A stretch of 64,000 nt of DNA. Source: Flavobacterium poyangense (GTDB lineage Bacteria > Bacteroidota > Bacteroidia > Flavobacteriales > Flavobacteriaceae). Numbering within the stretch: the stretch's first letter is position 1; each line of letters starts with the position of its first letter. Below, one piece after another: positions 9,220-17,345 of the stretch. The notes beneath the pieces were generated by a model. That model saw only the letters and a program-made list of their open reading frames with translations, made no database searches and was not told the DNA's origin. The DNA lies in contig NZ_JAALLN010000002.1 in assembly GCF_011751075.1 (NCBI RefSeq), positions 140,708-204,707 of the forward strand, written 5' to 3'. A program made the position numbers and the translations under genes.

Positions 9220-9711
9220 ATGAGAATTAAAAAAAACATTTTAATCCCTTCACTTACATTACTTTTTTTAAGTTGTTTCACTTATGTTATAAGTCAAACT
9301 AAACCTGCTGCAGAATCTAAAATTGTTGAGGACACTGTAAAAAACAGCAGACCAAGTATAATAGCACTCCCAACAGATTCTGTCTTTACTGATAAAGGTT
9401 TAAAACTAAAACTATACAAAAAAGCAGCCCATGCCTCCTACTACGCTGACCGTTTTAACGGAAAAAAAACGGCAAACGGAAGCAGATTCAACAACAACAA
9501 GTATACAGCAGCCCATAAAAAACTCCCTTTCGGGACAAGAGTAAAAGTAACAAATGAAGCCAATGGTAAATTTGTAATCGTAAAAATTACCGATCGAGGT
9601 CCCTTCGTACGAACACGCGAAATTGATTTATCTAAAAGAGCCTTCATGGAAATCGCCAAAAACAAAGGTGCCGGCGCCATGAAAGTAACTATTGAAACCA
9701 TAATCGAATAA
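9220..9711 (+). CDS. RlpA-like septal ring lytic transglycosylase family protein
   Basis: This 163-residue exported protein has a hydrophobic signal at about residues 7-27. A double-psi beta-barrel domain covers roughly residues 70-160: ASYYADRFNGKKTANG, then AAHKKLPFGTRVKV, then ITDRGPF with the Asp used as catalytic acid in RlpA proteins, and finally REIDLSKRAF. Related proteins cleave or bind denuded glycan strands at the division septum. There is no SPOR domain, so it is a short member and its septal targeting is uncertain. A Cys at about residue 20 (LFLSC) could make it a lipoprotein. It is transcribed alone. Confidence 0.88.
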   Translation: MRIKKNILIPSLTLLFLSCFTYVISQTKPAAESKIVEDTVKNSRPSIIALPTDSVFTDKGLKLKLYKKAAHASYYADRFNGKKTANGSRFNNNKYTAAHKKLPFGTRVKVTNEANGKFVIVKITDRGPFVRTREIDLSKRAFMEIAKNKGAGAMKVTIETIIE

Positions 9712-9713
9712 AA

Positions 9714-9748
9714 AAAGAAGCCATCTCTTGTGAGATGGCTTCTTTTTT
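9714..9748 (+). terminator. Intrinsic terminator of the RlpA-like gene
   Basis: AAGAAGCCATCTC pairs with GAGATGGCTTCTT around a 4-nt loop and continues into T residues, starting just after the stop codon. Confidence 0.9.
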
Positions 9749-9886
9749 AACCTCAAATAGCGTTTCTGCTCCACCATTGATTTCAGAAAACAAAACCTTA
9801 CTTAAATGAGCTTACATCACTTACATGGTTTAACAAAAAACTGTGTTTTGCAAAAGAATAGATTTACCAATTGCAAACCTCTATCT

Positions 9887-10342
9887 TTAAACAAGCTTTT
9901 TAAGACTCAATACTACTCCCGTATGAATCCCTTCATGATAATTATTGAAGTTTAACCCATCCTCTATAGTACGAAGCGTAAAACCTATACTTGTTGTATA
10001 CTCCTGATACACCTTAAATAACTGATTTTCGTAATCTAAAACGGCTTGATCAAAAGTTTCCAAAAGCAATTTTCTCACCTCATCAACTTCGGCTTGCGAG
10101 ACATCACCTTCGGGTTTAGTATCTTTTTTGTATTTCGCAACAAACTCATCCGATACCTTCATCGGCAACCCTGACAATCTGTACAATAAAACCTGCTGTG
10201 TCGCAACGCAATGTGCAATATTCCAAATTAAATTATTCTTAAAACCGTCCGGAATTTTATTTAACTGTTCTAACGAATGGTTGTCCAAAACCTTTAAAAG
10301 AGTATTCCTTACGGTTTTGTGTACTTCAAAAACTGAATTCAT
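9887..10342 (-). CDS. DinB-like superfamily protein
   Basis: This 151-residue protein resembles the DinB/YfiT four-helix-bundle superfamily of putative metal-dependent enzymes. Candidate metal ligands are the His in IWNIAHCVATQ and two His in HEGIHTGVV, giving the usual three-His arrangement. I chose the ATG at 10342; an upstream in-frame TTG at 10372 would add ten residues rich in Lys. It lies divergent from the ArsC/Spx-like gene. Biochemical function is unknown; some superfamily members are thiol-dependent transferases. Two further DinB-family genes occur at 33.5-34.5 kb, but they are only distantly similar. Confidence 0.8.
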   Translation of the reverse strand: MNSVFEVHKTVRNTLLKVLDNHSLEQLNKIPDGFKNNLIWNIAHCVATQQVLLYRLSGLPMKVSDEFVAKYKKDTKPEGDVSQAEVDEVRKLLLETFDQAVLDYENQLFKVYQEYTTSIGFTLRTIEDGLNFNNYHEGIHTGVVLSLKKLV

Positions 10343-10421
10343 AATTTTATTTTTTTTTATAAAATTAGGCAATTTTATATTTCAAATGAATTTTCTTTGT
10401 ACTCAATTAAATTTAGAAATC

Positions 10422-10772
10422 ATGAACAAAATATATTACCTGGCTTCTTGCGACACCTGTAGAAAAATCATCAAAAATCTTCCTAAAGACCACAATCTGG
10501 TTTTTCATGACATCAAGCAAAACCCTATAACCGAAGCTGAGCTGGAAGAAATGTATCAACTTTCGGGGAGTTACGAAGCGTTGTTTAGCAAAAAAGCGCA
10601 GTTGTACAAGTCGATGGATTTAAAAAACAAAGCACTAACCGAAGCCGATTTTAAAAAATACATCCTCGAGCATTACACCTTCATAAGCCGTCCGGTTTTT
10701 ATTATAGATGGCAAAATTTACATTGGCAACAGCCAACAAAATATCTTACAGGTGATGAAAGCTTTGGAATAA
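10422..10772 (+). CDS. ArsC/Spx family thioredoxin-fold protein
   Basis: This 116-residue protein has the ArsC/Spx/YffB fold. It opens MNKIYYLASCDTCRKIIKNL, with a CxxC-like pair (Cys10, Cys13) in the position of the catalytic Cys of glutaredoxin-linked arsenate reductases. RPVFIIDGKIYIGN near residue 90 is the conserved cis-proline region with the RP motif. No ars genes are adjacent, so a housekeeping or stress role is as likely as arsenate reduction. The frame is open further upstream to 10128, but that stretch overlaps the divergent DinB-like gene and has no family similarity, so the ATG at 10422 is used. Confidence 0.82.
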   Translation: MNKIYYLASCDTCRKIIKNLPKDHNLVFHDIKQNPITEAELEEMYQLSGSYEALFSKKAQLYKSMDLKNKALTEADFKKYILEHYTFISRPVFIIDGKIYIGNSQQNILQVMKALE

Positions 10773-10799
10773 AAGCCCCCTAAAAAACCACCCTCACAA

Positions 10800-10907
10800 A
10801 ATTTACCCACGAATTTCACAAATAAAACCGGTCCGGAATTTGTGAAATTCGATCTTTTCTAACATTGATTCCTTCACATTCGTGAAATTCGTGGTAAAAA
10901 ATTGTAA
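10800..10907. repeat. Nested palindromic intergenic repeat with two alternative pairings
   Basis: The left arm CCACGAATTTCACAAAT can pair with ATTTGTGAAATTCG at about 10838-10851 or with CGTGAAATTCGTGG at about 10881-10894. The two structures exclude each other. No gene lies here. Confidence 0.6.
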
Positions 10908-10963
10908 AATCTATTGTACTCAACAGATTGACGATTTGACACGCAAGACTGCAAACTTTTAAT

Positions 10964-10971
10964 TATCTTTG
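10964..10971 (+). promoter_or_regulatory. -7 element of the yicC-gmk-nadD transcript (TATCTTTG)
   Basis: An exact TAnnTTTG match 20 nt before the yicC ATG. A TTTG at 10935-10938 may be the -33 box, with a rather long 25-nt spacer. Confidence 0.6.
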
Positions 10972-10990
10972 CGCCTTTACACTCAATTAT

Positions 10991-11851
10991 ATGATACAAT
11001 CTATGACAGGGTTTGGCAAAGCTTCTTTGCAATTGCCTACAAAAAAAATTACCGTCGAAGTAAAATCCTTAAACAGTAAAGGCTTAGATCTAAACGTAAG
11101 AATGCCATCGCTTTACCGCGAAATGGAATTAGGTCTGCGAACTTTTATCTCTACCAAACTGGAAAGAGGGAAAATTGATTTCGCAATTTACGTTGAAAGT
11201 ACTGCAGAACAAACTTCGACTAAAGTAAACGTTCCTGTTGTTAGAAACTATATTGCCCAACTGCAAGAAGTTTATCCAAATGCTGACGAAACAGAATTAA
11301 TGAAAATGGCAATTCGCATGCCGGATACTTTAAAAACGGAGCGTGAGGAAATTGACGAAAATGACTGGGAGCAGATTCAGCTTATCGTTGAAGAAGCACT
11401 TCAAAACATCCTAAATTTCAGAAAAGACGAAGGCGAATCTCTTGAAAAAGAATTCAATCTCAGAATCGGAAACATTCGTCAGTATATGAGCGAAGCTTTG
11501 GCTCTTGATCCGGAACGTATTCAGGCTATAAAAGACCGTTTACAAACCGCTATTTCAGAACTGCAGGTAAATGTAGACGAAAACCGTTTCGAGCAAGAAT
11601 TAATCTATTATTTAGAAAAATTAGATATCACAGAAGAAAAGGTACGTTTGACCAATCATTTAGACTACTTTTTAGAGACGATAAAAGGCACAGAAGCCAA
11701 TGGTAGAAAATTAGGCTTTATTACACAGGAAATGGGCCGCGAAATCAATACTATGGGATCTAAGTCCAATCACGCCCAAATGCAAAAACTGGTTGTGATG
11801 ATGAAAGACGAACTGGAAAAGATTAAGGAACAGGTTTTAAATGTTCTGTAG
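10991..11851 (+). CDS. YicC family endoribonuclease-like protein
   Basis: This 286-residue protein opens MIQSMTGFGKASL, the hallmark of the YicC family. It ends with the DUF1732-type C-terminus (ETIKGTEANGRKLGFITQEMGREINTMGSK, then MKDELEKIKEQVLNVL). E. coli YicC has been linked to RNA decay and endoribonuclease activity; the role in Bacteroidetes is assumed by homology. The gene precedes gmk, a widely conserved pairing. The 198-bp gap to gmk is filled with low-complexity words built from GATGTAAGATG and AAAGCTTAAAGC motifs. Confidence 0.92.
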   Translation: MIQSMTGFGKASLQLPTKKITVEVKSLNSKGLDLNVRMPSLYREMELGLRTFISTKLERGKIDFAIYVESTAEQTSTKVNVPVVRNYIAQLQEVYPNADETELMKMAIRMPDTLKTEREEIDENDWEQIQLIVEEALQNILNFRKDEGESLEKEFNLRIGNIRQYMSEALALDPERIQAIKDRLQTAISELQVNVDENRFEQELIYYLEKLDITEEKVRLTNHLDYFLETIKGTEANGRKLGFITQEMGREINTMGSKSNHAQMQKLVVMMKDELEKIKEQVLNVL

Positions 11852-12049
11852 CGATTGTAAGATGTGAGATGTAAAATGCAGGCTGTAAGATGTAAGTAAA
11901 AGACAACTAAAAACTAAAGCTTATTCCCTGACACATAAAGCTTATCACCGGAAACATATACCTACAAACTGTAAGTCACAAGCACAAAAACAAACTAAAA
12001 GCTTAAAGCACATTGCACAGCATACCGCTTAAAGTCTAAAGCATACATA

Positions 12050-12622
12050 ATGAACAAAGGAAAATTAATTGTTTTTTCGGCTCCATCTGGATCAGGAAAA
12101 ACAACTATAGTTAGACATTTACTTGGGAAAGAAGATTTAAATTTAGAATTTTCAATCTCCGCAGCTTCACGTGACCCGCGTGGAGAAGAAATTAATGGAA
12201 AAGATTATTATTTTATTTCGTTAACAGAATTCAAAAAACACATTAAAGCAGAAGATTTCCTGGAATGGGAAGAGGTTTACCGTGACAATTTTTACGGCAC
12301 TTTGAAATCTGAGATCGAACGTATTTGGGCATTAGGCAAAAATGTGATTTTCGATATTGATGTTGCGGGCGGATTGCGTATAAAACATAAATTCCCGGAG
12401 CAAACACTGGCCGTTTTTGTAAAACCCCCAAGTGTCGACGAATTAAAACGCCGCTTAAAACAACGTTCTACCGAAAGTGATGATAAAATCAACATGCGAA
12501 TTGCAAAGGCATCTGTAGAATTGGCCACAGCACCACAATTTGACACGATTATAAAAAACTACGATTTAGATACCGCCAAAGAAGAGGCTTATCAATTGGT
12601 TAAAGCTTTTGTTTCTAAGTAG
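12050..12622 (+). CDS. gmk: Guanylate kinase
   Basis: This 190-residue protein phosphorylates GMP to GDP with ATP. The P-loop GPSGSGKTT equivalent is APSGSGKTTI at residues 11-20. The GMP-binding block reads FSISAASRDPRGEEINGKDYYFIS, where most homologues have SATTRxxRxGE; the Thr-Thr is Ala-Ala here. The lid region DELKRRLKQRSTES follows near residue 125. Length is normal. It lies between yicC and nadD, with a four-helix-bundle gene inserted before nadD. Confidence 0.95.
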   Translation: MNKGKLIVFSAPSGSGKTTIVRHLLGKEDLNLEFSISAASRDPRGEEINGKDYYFISLTEFKKHIKAEDFLEWEEVYRDNFYGTLKSEIERIWALGKNVIFDIDVAGGLRIKHKFPEQTLAVFVKPPSVDELKRRLKQRSTESDDKINMRIAKASVELATAPQFDTIIKNYDLDTAKEEAYQLVKAFVSK

Positions 12623-12623
12623 A

Positions 12624-13042
12624 GTAATTAGTGAAAAGTAATTAGTAATTAGCTAAAAATGGGTGAAATAAAATCGTACAAAGATTTATTGATTTGGCAA
12701 AAAGGAATTAAAATTGTCACTTTAGTTTATCAATTAGTAAAACTATTTCCACAAGAAGAATTATATGCTCTAACAAGTCAGTTAAAAAGAGCTTCTGTCT
12801 CTATTCCATCAAATATCGCTGAAGGTTATGGTAGAAATACAGATAAATCGTTTAGTCATTTTTTGGATATTTCCAGAGGTTCATTATTCGAAATTGAAAC
12901 ACAGTTACTAATTGCCAGTGAACTTGGTTTTATAACAAATCAAAATCTGTACAACGAAATTTTAAGTCAAATTGAAGAAGAGTCTAAAATGATTAATGCT
13001 TTTTCCAAGACATTAAAAAACTAATCACTTCTCACTAATTAC
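12624..13042. mobile_element. 419-bp element bounded by 22-bp inverted repeats and carrying one gene
   Basis: The left arm at 12624-12645 (starts GTAATTAGTGA, ends AAGTAATTAG) and the right arm at 13021-13042 are reverse complements at 20 of 22 positions. They bracket the four-helix-bundle gene exactly: the left arm begins two bases after the gmk stop, and the right arm includes the stop of the inner gene. The geometry resembles the intervening sequences of 23S rRNA, which carry the same protein family between inverted repeats. Mobility is inferred; no target duplication could be confirmed. Confidence 0.45.
12659..13024 (+). CDS. Four-helix-bundle protein of the 23S rRNA intervening-sequence family
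   Basis: This 121-residue protein is recognised by YKDLLIWQKGIKIVTLVYQL, LTSQLKRASVSIPSNIAEGYGR, HFLDISRGSLFEIETQLLIA and a C-terminal helix. These mark the S23/IVP four-helix-bundle family, first seen inside 23S rRNA intervening sequences and also common as free genes in Bacteroidetes. The basic helical bundle suggests nucleic-acid binding, but the function is unknown. It interrupts the otherwise conserved gmk-nadD order and lies between 22-bp inverted repeats, suggesting insertion. It is co-directional with its neighbours and should be transcribed with them. Confidence 0.88.
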   Translation: MGEIKSYKDLLIWQKGIKIVTLVYQLVKLFPQEELYALTSQLKRASVSIPSNIAEGYGRNTDKSFSHFLDISRGSLFEIETQLLIASELGFITNQNLYNEILSQIEEESKMINAFSKTLKN

Positions 13043-13056
13043 CAGTTACTAAAACT

Positions 13057-13638
13057 ATGAAAATAGGCCTTTATTTCGGAACGTACAACCCTATTCACGT
13101 TGGTCACCTGATCATTGCCAATCATATGGCAGAATTTGCCGGTTTAGATCAGATTTGGATGGTAGTTACCCCTCACAATCCGTTAAAAAAGAAATCAACT
13201 TTATTGGATGATCAGCAGCGATTGCAAATGGTTTATCTGGCTACAGAAGATTTCCCAAAGATAAAACCTTCTGACATCGAGTTCAAGCTCCCTCAGCCTA
13301 GTTATACTGTCAATACACTGGCACATTTACATGAAAAGTATCCAACCCATGAATTTTCTTTGATCATGGGCGAGGACAATCTTAAAACACTTGATAAATG
13401 GAAAAACTATGAAGTGTTATTGGCTAATTATGACATCTATGTTTATCCACGCATATCAGCTGAAGAAGAAAATGTCGAGCTAAAATCGCATCCAAAGATT
13501 CATATTATCGATGCGCCGATTGTAGAAATTTCTGCTACTTTTATCCGAAACAACATTAAAGAAGGTAAAAACATTCAACCGCTTTTACCTCCTAAAGTTT
13601 GGAAATATATTGATCACAATAATTTCTACAAGAAATAA
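13057..13638 (+). CDS. nadD: Nicotinate-nucleotide adenylyltransferase
   Basis: This 193-residue enzyme adenylates nicotinate mononucleotide to deamido-NAD in NAD synthesis. The nucleotidyltransferase signature GTYNPIHVGHLIIA is at residues 8-21, with the HxGH equivalent HVGH. ISATFIRNNIKEGKNI near residue 160 is the second conserved ISSTxIR-type motif. Length is standard. It is the last gene of the yicC-gmk-nadD block and converges on a PKD lipoprotein gene with only 6 bases between stops. An NAD salvage cluster lies just beyond on the other strand. Confidence 0.95.
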   Translation: MKIGLYFGTYNPIHVGHLIIANHMAEFAGLDQIWMVVTPHNPLKKKSTLLDDQQRLQMVYLATEDFPKIKPSDIEFKLPQPSYTVNTLAHLHEKYPTHEFSLIMGEDNLKTLDKWKNYEVLLANYDIYVYPRISAEEENVELKSHPKIHIIDAPIVEISATFIRNNIKEGKNIQPLLPPKVWKYIDHNNFYKK

Positions 13639-13644
13639 CCCATA

Positions 13645-14004
13645 TTATTCAACAGTCACGTTTCTTTTTGGCGAGAAGGTACAATTGCTCTTCCCGCTTT
13701 TGACAGAAATATCCGCTTTTACAGCAAAAGTTCCTGCTTTACTGTAAGTGTGCGAAATTGTTTTAGTGGTAACCTCCTGAACCGTTCCATCTCCAAAATC
13801 CCATTTTACAGAAACAAAGGTGTAACTTCCACTATAATCCACAGTAAAGTTAACTTTCTTTTTGTCAGTGGCGTCCTTACTGTCCGTTATGTGAACACGT
13901 AAAGATTCTCCAACACAATCAATTATTCTTTCTGTATCCTTTTTACTGCAGGAAAAACCAAGAAAAATAATTGCGACTACTACGATAAGAGATTTCATTT
14001 TCAT
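13645..14004 (-). CDS. Small lipoprotein with a PKD domain
   Basis: This 119-residue protein has a lipoprotein signal ending LGFSC (Cys at about residue 19). A single PKD beta-sandwich follows, recognised by VKWDFGDGTVQEVTTKTISHTYSKAGTF at about residues 70-97. PKD domains mediate protein or glycan contacts at the cell surface. It stands alone, convergent with nadD, and 143 bp from the next minus-strand gene, whose terminator lies in between. Specific function is unknown. Confidence 0.82.
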   Translation of the reverse strand: MKMKSLIVVVAIIFLGFSCSKKDTERIIDCVGESLRVHITDSKDATDKKKVNFTVDYSGSYTFVSVKWDFGDGTVQEVTTKTISHTYSKAGTFAVKADISVKSGKSNCTFSPKRNVTVE

Positions 14005-14108
14005 TTTTTTATAAGATTTAAATTACTATTTATATACAATAAAAATAGAATTGCTCTTCCAGATTCAAAAAAAAAATTTATGACTGATAGCCATAAAATC
14101 ATATCTGT

Positions 14109-14140
14109 AAAAAGCCCGAATGCGATTTACATTCGGGCTT
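14109..14140 (-). terminator. Terminator of the NAD cluster
   Basis: AAGCCCGAATG (14112-14122) pairs with CATTCGGGCTT (14130-14140). Read on the minus strand the stem runs into a short T run. It lies directly after the stop of the nicotinamide phosphoribosyltransferase gene. Confidence 0.85.
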
Positions 14141-14147
14141 CTGTGTT

Positions 14148-15614
14148 TTATACTGTTGCCAGCTCTTTTTTGACATTATTTCTGATTTCAGCAAGAGATA
14201 GATCAATAAGTAGTTTTCCATCTCTAAAAACCTCTTTTAATTCTCCTTTTCGTTCTTCTTCCCAGGAAACATTATCTGTTAAATGGTACACCCCGTCTAT
14301 CAAGTCAATTTTCATTAATCCCTTAGCCGATTTTTTGGTTCCGTCGTCTGTAATCGGATCTTTGAAAATTGCTCTTCCTTCCCCATTTACTTCTCCGTAA
14401 GTCGCTTTCATTGCAAAACCAAAAGTATCTCTGGTGTTGTATTGATAAGTAAAAGAACCGATTCCAAGAACAATATTGGTAGATGCAAATCCTTTTACTT
14501 TTAATCGTTCACAGATTTGAGTGGCTCTCGCAACGGTAATACTGTCACCGTAGATTGCACCAATCTGTGGCACCAGTTCCTTAAATCCTTTATCGTTTGT
14601 AGTTCCACCGAAAACATCCCAAAGCAACTCTATGACACCTTTCTTTTCTTGTTCCGTTTTTCCGTTCGGATTTCCACAAATGATATCTACAGGATCACCG
14701 CTGTCCGGACGAATGACTACTTTACCTTCTCTGGAGATTATTTCTTCTTTTAATCGCGGTAAATAATCCGTCAGTACTTTCCATAAATCCCAGGTATCAG
14801 AAACAATTGAGACAATTCCTTTCGGATAAACTTCAGTAATTAATCTTTTGAAAGTTTCACATTCCCCTTCAGTAGTTCCCATACACATTACCGAATGTTC
14901 TGTGGCCGCAACCGATCCTGCAATTAATTCCACATCTGAATTGGCCTTGTAATACTCTTCCATAAAATCAATGGCAGGAATTGTATCTGAACCTGTAAAA
15001 CTCAACAAATGACCTGCCGCAGAAGTTAAGGCAGCTTCAATTCCTCCCATTCCTCTCATAGAAAAATCATGCGCCTGCCAATCTACAAATTCAGGGACTG
15101 ATGATGTCTCCTGAGCATATTTGTCTAATACTTTTCTATACTCTTTAGCAATTGTCGCAGAATTACAGGGTAACCAAACGACAGCCGAAAGCAAGGTTTC
15201 GAAATAATTTGTCAGCCAGAAAAACTCCGGAAGAGTATTGTACATGGTAAACATTGGCACTCGAATAGGCACACTCGCTCCTTCCGGTAATGCTTTAAAA
15301 ACCATCGGAATATATCCTAAATCATGTAAATCTTCGATATGTTTAGTTCCAACGAGATTTTCTCCCAAATAATTATTGATTCTTCTGGCATATTTCTGAA
15401 CCACTTCTTCTTTAGACTGCTTGAAAAAATGCAATTCAAAATCCTGAATAATATATTTTTTAATGAAATATTGCAATCCGAAAAACACAACTTCTTCAAC
15501 ACCTTCAATTCTTGATTTTCTAGGCGTCCAATTAGAATACACTACTGTTGTTCCTTCCGGGTATTGTCTTCTGTGGTCTACTTTGTAACCATCAGTTAGT
15601 AATAATGGGTTCAT
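14148..15614 (-). CDS. nadV: Nicotinamide phosphoribosyltransferase (NAMPT/NadV type)
   Basis: This 488-residue protein has the length and motif order of vertebrate NAMPT: LLTDGYKVDHRRQYP at the N-terminus, HDFSMRGMGGIEAA, then ATEHSVM with the active-site His, VVIRPDSGDPVD, and IFKDPITDDGTKKSAKG. The enzyme joins nicotinamide and PRPP to make NMN. A nicotinate-using relative is less likely given this length. It ends the cluster that also encodes PRPP synthetase, its co-substrate supplier. The 71-bp gap after kptA shows no separate operator. GTG/TTG alternatives are not needed; the ATG precedes the conserved N-terminus by four residues. Confidence 0.93.
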   Translation of the reverse strand: MNPLLLTDGYKVDHRRQYPEGTTVVYSNWTPRKSRIEGVEEVVFFGLQYFIKKYIIQDFELHFFKQSKEEVVQKYARRINNYLGENLVGTKHIEDLHDLGYIPMVFKALPEGASVPIRVPMFTMYNTLPEFFWLTNYFETLLSAVVWLPCNSATIAKEYRKVLDKYAQETSSVPEFVDWQAHDFSMRGMGGIEAALTSAAGHLLSFTGSDTIPAIDFMEEYYKANSDVELIAGSVAATEHSVMCMGTTEGECETFKRLITEVYPKGIVSIVSDTWDLWKVLTDYLPRLKEEIISREGKVVIRPDSGDPVDIICGNPNGKTEQEKKGVIELLWDVFGGTTNDKGFKELVPQIGAIYGDSITVARATQICERLKVKGFASTNIVLGIGSFTYQYNTRDTFGFAMKATYGEVNGEGRAIFKDPITDDGTKKSAKGLMKIDLIDGVYHLTDNVSWEEERKGELKEVFRDGKLLIDLSLAEIRNNVKKELATV

Positions 15615-15685
15615 GGTTTATTATATTAATTTTTAACTTTAATTTCTTCCTCTCTCGTTTGGATATAATTCTTTGACGATATCAC

Positions 15686-16228
15686 TTAAAACTGAATGTA
15701 CTTAGCAGGAACTTCATTCGTCAACCAAACACCGTTTTCCGAAAGATAAAACTTGAAGCCTTCCTGCTGCATTCTTCCGGCAGCTACAATTAAGATAATC
15801 GGCTTCCCTCTTCTGCCTCCAACTTTAATCGCTGTTTCTTTGTCTTTACTAAGATGTACGTGCTGGCGACTCATTTTCTGCAAACCGATTTCTTTAATGC
15901 TATCGATACTTGCAGCTACAGTTCCATGATACAAATAATCAGGCGGTTCAATCTCATTCAGATTCAGTTCAATGTCTATCGAATGCCCTTGACTGGCTCT
16001 TATTTTTGTTTTGTCCTCGTTGAACGCAAACCGTTTTTTATCGTTGGTTTCGACGACAATAGTTAGTGCATCCAAATCTAATTTCACTTCCTGATTTTTA
16101 CTTTGAAGGATCAATTCGTCAACATTGGCCCAGCCGTTTTCGTCTAATTTTAAATTTATGGTTTCAGGTGAATGACGAAGTACGAAGCTTAAAAACTTAC
16201 TTACTCTTTTTATCTCTTTTTCGTTCAT
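15686..16228 (-). CDS. kptA: RNA 2'-phosphotransferase, Tpt1/KptA family
   Basis: This 180-residue protein uses NAD to remove a 2'-phosphate from RNA, releasing nicotinamide and ADP-ribose 1'',2''-cyclic phosphate. The catalytic set is visible: Arg18-His19 in SFVLRHSP, then IRASQGHS near residue 80, LYHGT near 103, and a later Arg in VGGRRGKP. Most bacteria lack a known RNA substrate; relatives can also ADP-ribosylate phosphate ends. Its ATG follows the remnant of the glycohydrolase gene by 6 bp. In this cluster its product would feed a macro domain, and its nicotinamide would feed NAMPT. Confidence 0.93.
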   Translation of the reverse strand: MNEKEIKRVSKFLSFVLRHSPETINLKLDENGWANVDELILQSKNQEVKLDLDALTIVVETNDKKRFAFNEDKTKIRASQGHSIDIELNLNEIEPPDYLYHGTVAASIDSIKEIGLQKMSRQHVHLSKDKETAIKVGGRRGKPIILIVAAGRMQQEGFKFYLSENGVWLTNEVPAKYIQF

Positions 16229-16234
16229 TTTATT

Positions 16235-16321
16235 CTACTTATTTAATTTCAAGAAAAATCTCTCGGACAAATCGTCAATATCATCTTTTCTTGCCAAAAC
16301 AGATATCCATTTTTCAGGAAT
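16235..16321 (-). pseudogene. Detached C-terminal end of the ADP-ribosylglycohydrolase domain
   Basis: In the frame shifted by one base from the macro/glycohydrolase gene, 28 codons read [18 protein letters not shown], then SERFFLKLNK and a stop. This is the typical end of ADP-ribosylglycohydrolase proteins. The normal sequence between VFACF and this tail, about 110-130 residues including the second metal-binding Asp motif, is absent. The likeliest history is an internal deletion with its junction near 16314-16325. The tail ends 6 bp before the kptA ATG, so the original operon boundary is preserved. Confidence 0.8.
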
Positions 16322-17345
16322 AAAAACAGGCAAATACCGACCTAAAATGCGCATGTGTAATGGACGAAACTTCTTTAACTTTCTTATAAATAACTTCAAT
16401 ATCATTTTCCTTTTGAAGATAAAATACTAATGGTAAAATTCTCATTAGAGAACCATTCCCATTATCTTTTTCCTCAAAACCTCCACACAATTCCGGCGAA
16501 TGTCCTCTTCCTATATTATGAATTGCACTTCTGGTAGCAATTCCAATATCAAAAACTTTTCCATGCGGTGTCCACAATTCGCCACCGTACCATTTCACAA
16601 AATTCTTCGCAATGTCAGACAAATCATAACCTTTACATAAACTTTCTGCTAAACAAAAAGCCAAAGAACTATCATCGCTCCAAGTCCCGATTGGCTGAGA
16701 ATGTGTTCCGTACCCCATCATTTCCGAAACAGGATTTTCCTTCAAATAATCTCTTGATTCAAATTCAACAGGAACACCTAAGGCATCCCCAACTGCAATA
16801 CCAAATAAACCTGATTTAATTCTATACTCAAAATCATTTTCCATTACATTATTATAGATCTCAAAATTTTCATCATCAAAACAAACAAAAATTATTCTTT
16901 CAAATTCATTTTTCTTATCGAACAAATAAATAGCATTTAAAGCAATTTCTGCCGCTTGAACCTTTGGAAACTTATATATTCCAGTACTTATGTTAGGAAA
17001 AGCAATCGTTTTTATATTATGATTAATTGCCAGTTCCAGAATACTTAAATAACAGCTCTTCAACATTTCTTTTTCAGAGCTCTTACCACCATTCCAAACC
17101 GGACCAACAGTATGAATAACATATCTTGATGGCAAATTTCCTGCAGAGGTAATAACCGCTTCACCAACTTTACAGCCTCCTTGTCTATTTCTAATCGCAA
17201 TGCAATCATCCAGTATGGCTTTTCCGCCTTTTCTATGAATTGCTCCATCAACACCCCCACCACCAAGAAGAGATGTATTTGCAGCATTCACAATTGCATC
17301 AACTTGTACTTCTGTTATATCTCCTTTGATAACTTCTAAAATCAT
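16314..17345 (-). CDS. Macro domain fused to a truncated ADP-ribosylglycohydrolase domain
   Basis: This 343-residue protein has two parts. Residues 1-165 are a MacroD-type macro domain with [19 protein letters not shown] (catalytic-loop Asp33), [10 protein letters not shown] and [12 protein letters not shown]. Such domains hydrolyse or bind ADP-ribose esters and phosphates. Residues 170-343 are the first half of a DraG-type glycohydrolase, with [17 protein letters not shown] and the metal site GTWSDDSS (Asp224, Asp225). It then stops after VFACFYS, well short of the usual 300-residue domain. The second Asp cluster is missing, so glycohydrolase activity is probably lost while the macro half should work. 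Its ATG overlaps the previous stop. Confidence 0.88.
   Translation of the reverse strand: MILEVIKGDITEVQVDAIVNAANTSLLGGGGVDGAIHRKGGKAILDDCIAIRNRQGGCKVGEAVITSAGNLPSRYVIHTVGPVWNGGKSSEKEMLKSCYLSILELAINHNIKTIAFPNISTGIYKFPKVQAAEIALNAIYLFDKKNEFERIIFVCFDDENFEIYNNVMENDFEYRIKSGLFGIAVGDALGVPVEFESRDYLKENPVSEMMGYGTHSQPIGTWSDDSSLAFCLAESLCKGYDLSDIAKNFVKWYGGELWTPHGKVFDIGIATRSAIHNIGRGHSPELCGGFEEKDNGNGSLMRILPLVFYLQKENDIEVIYKKVKEVSSITHAHFRSVFACFYS

Noticed and set aside
10128..10421. N-terminal extension of the ArsC/Spx-like gene
   Set aside because: The extension overlaps the divergent DinB-like gene and lacks family similarity; the ATG at 10422 starts exactly at the conserved fold.
12659..13024. The four-helix-bundle gene as part of a 23S rRNA intervening sequence
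   Set aside because: No rRNA sequence flanks it; gmk and nadD do. The similarity is to the protein family and repeat layout only.
14080..14400. A 106-codon plus-strand Ser/Pro-rich frame over the end of the NAMPT gene
   Set aside because: It lies opposite a strongly conserved coding region and includes the terminator; it looks like a shadow frame.
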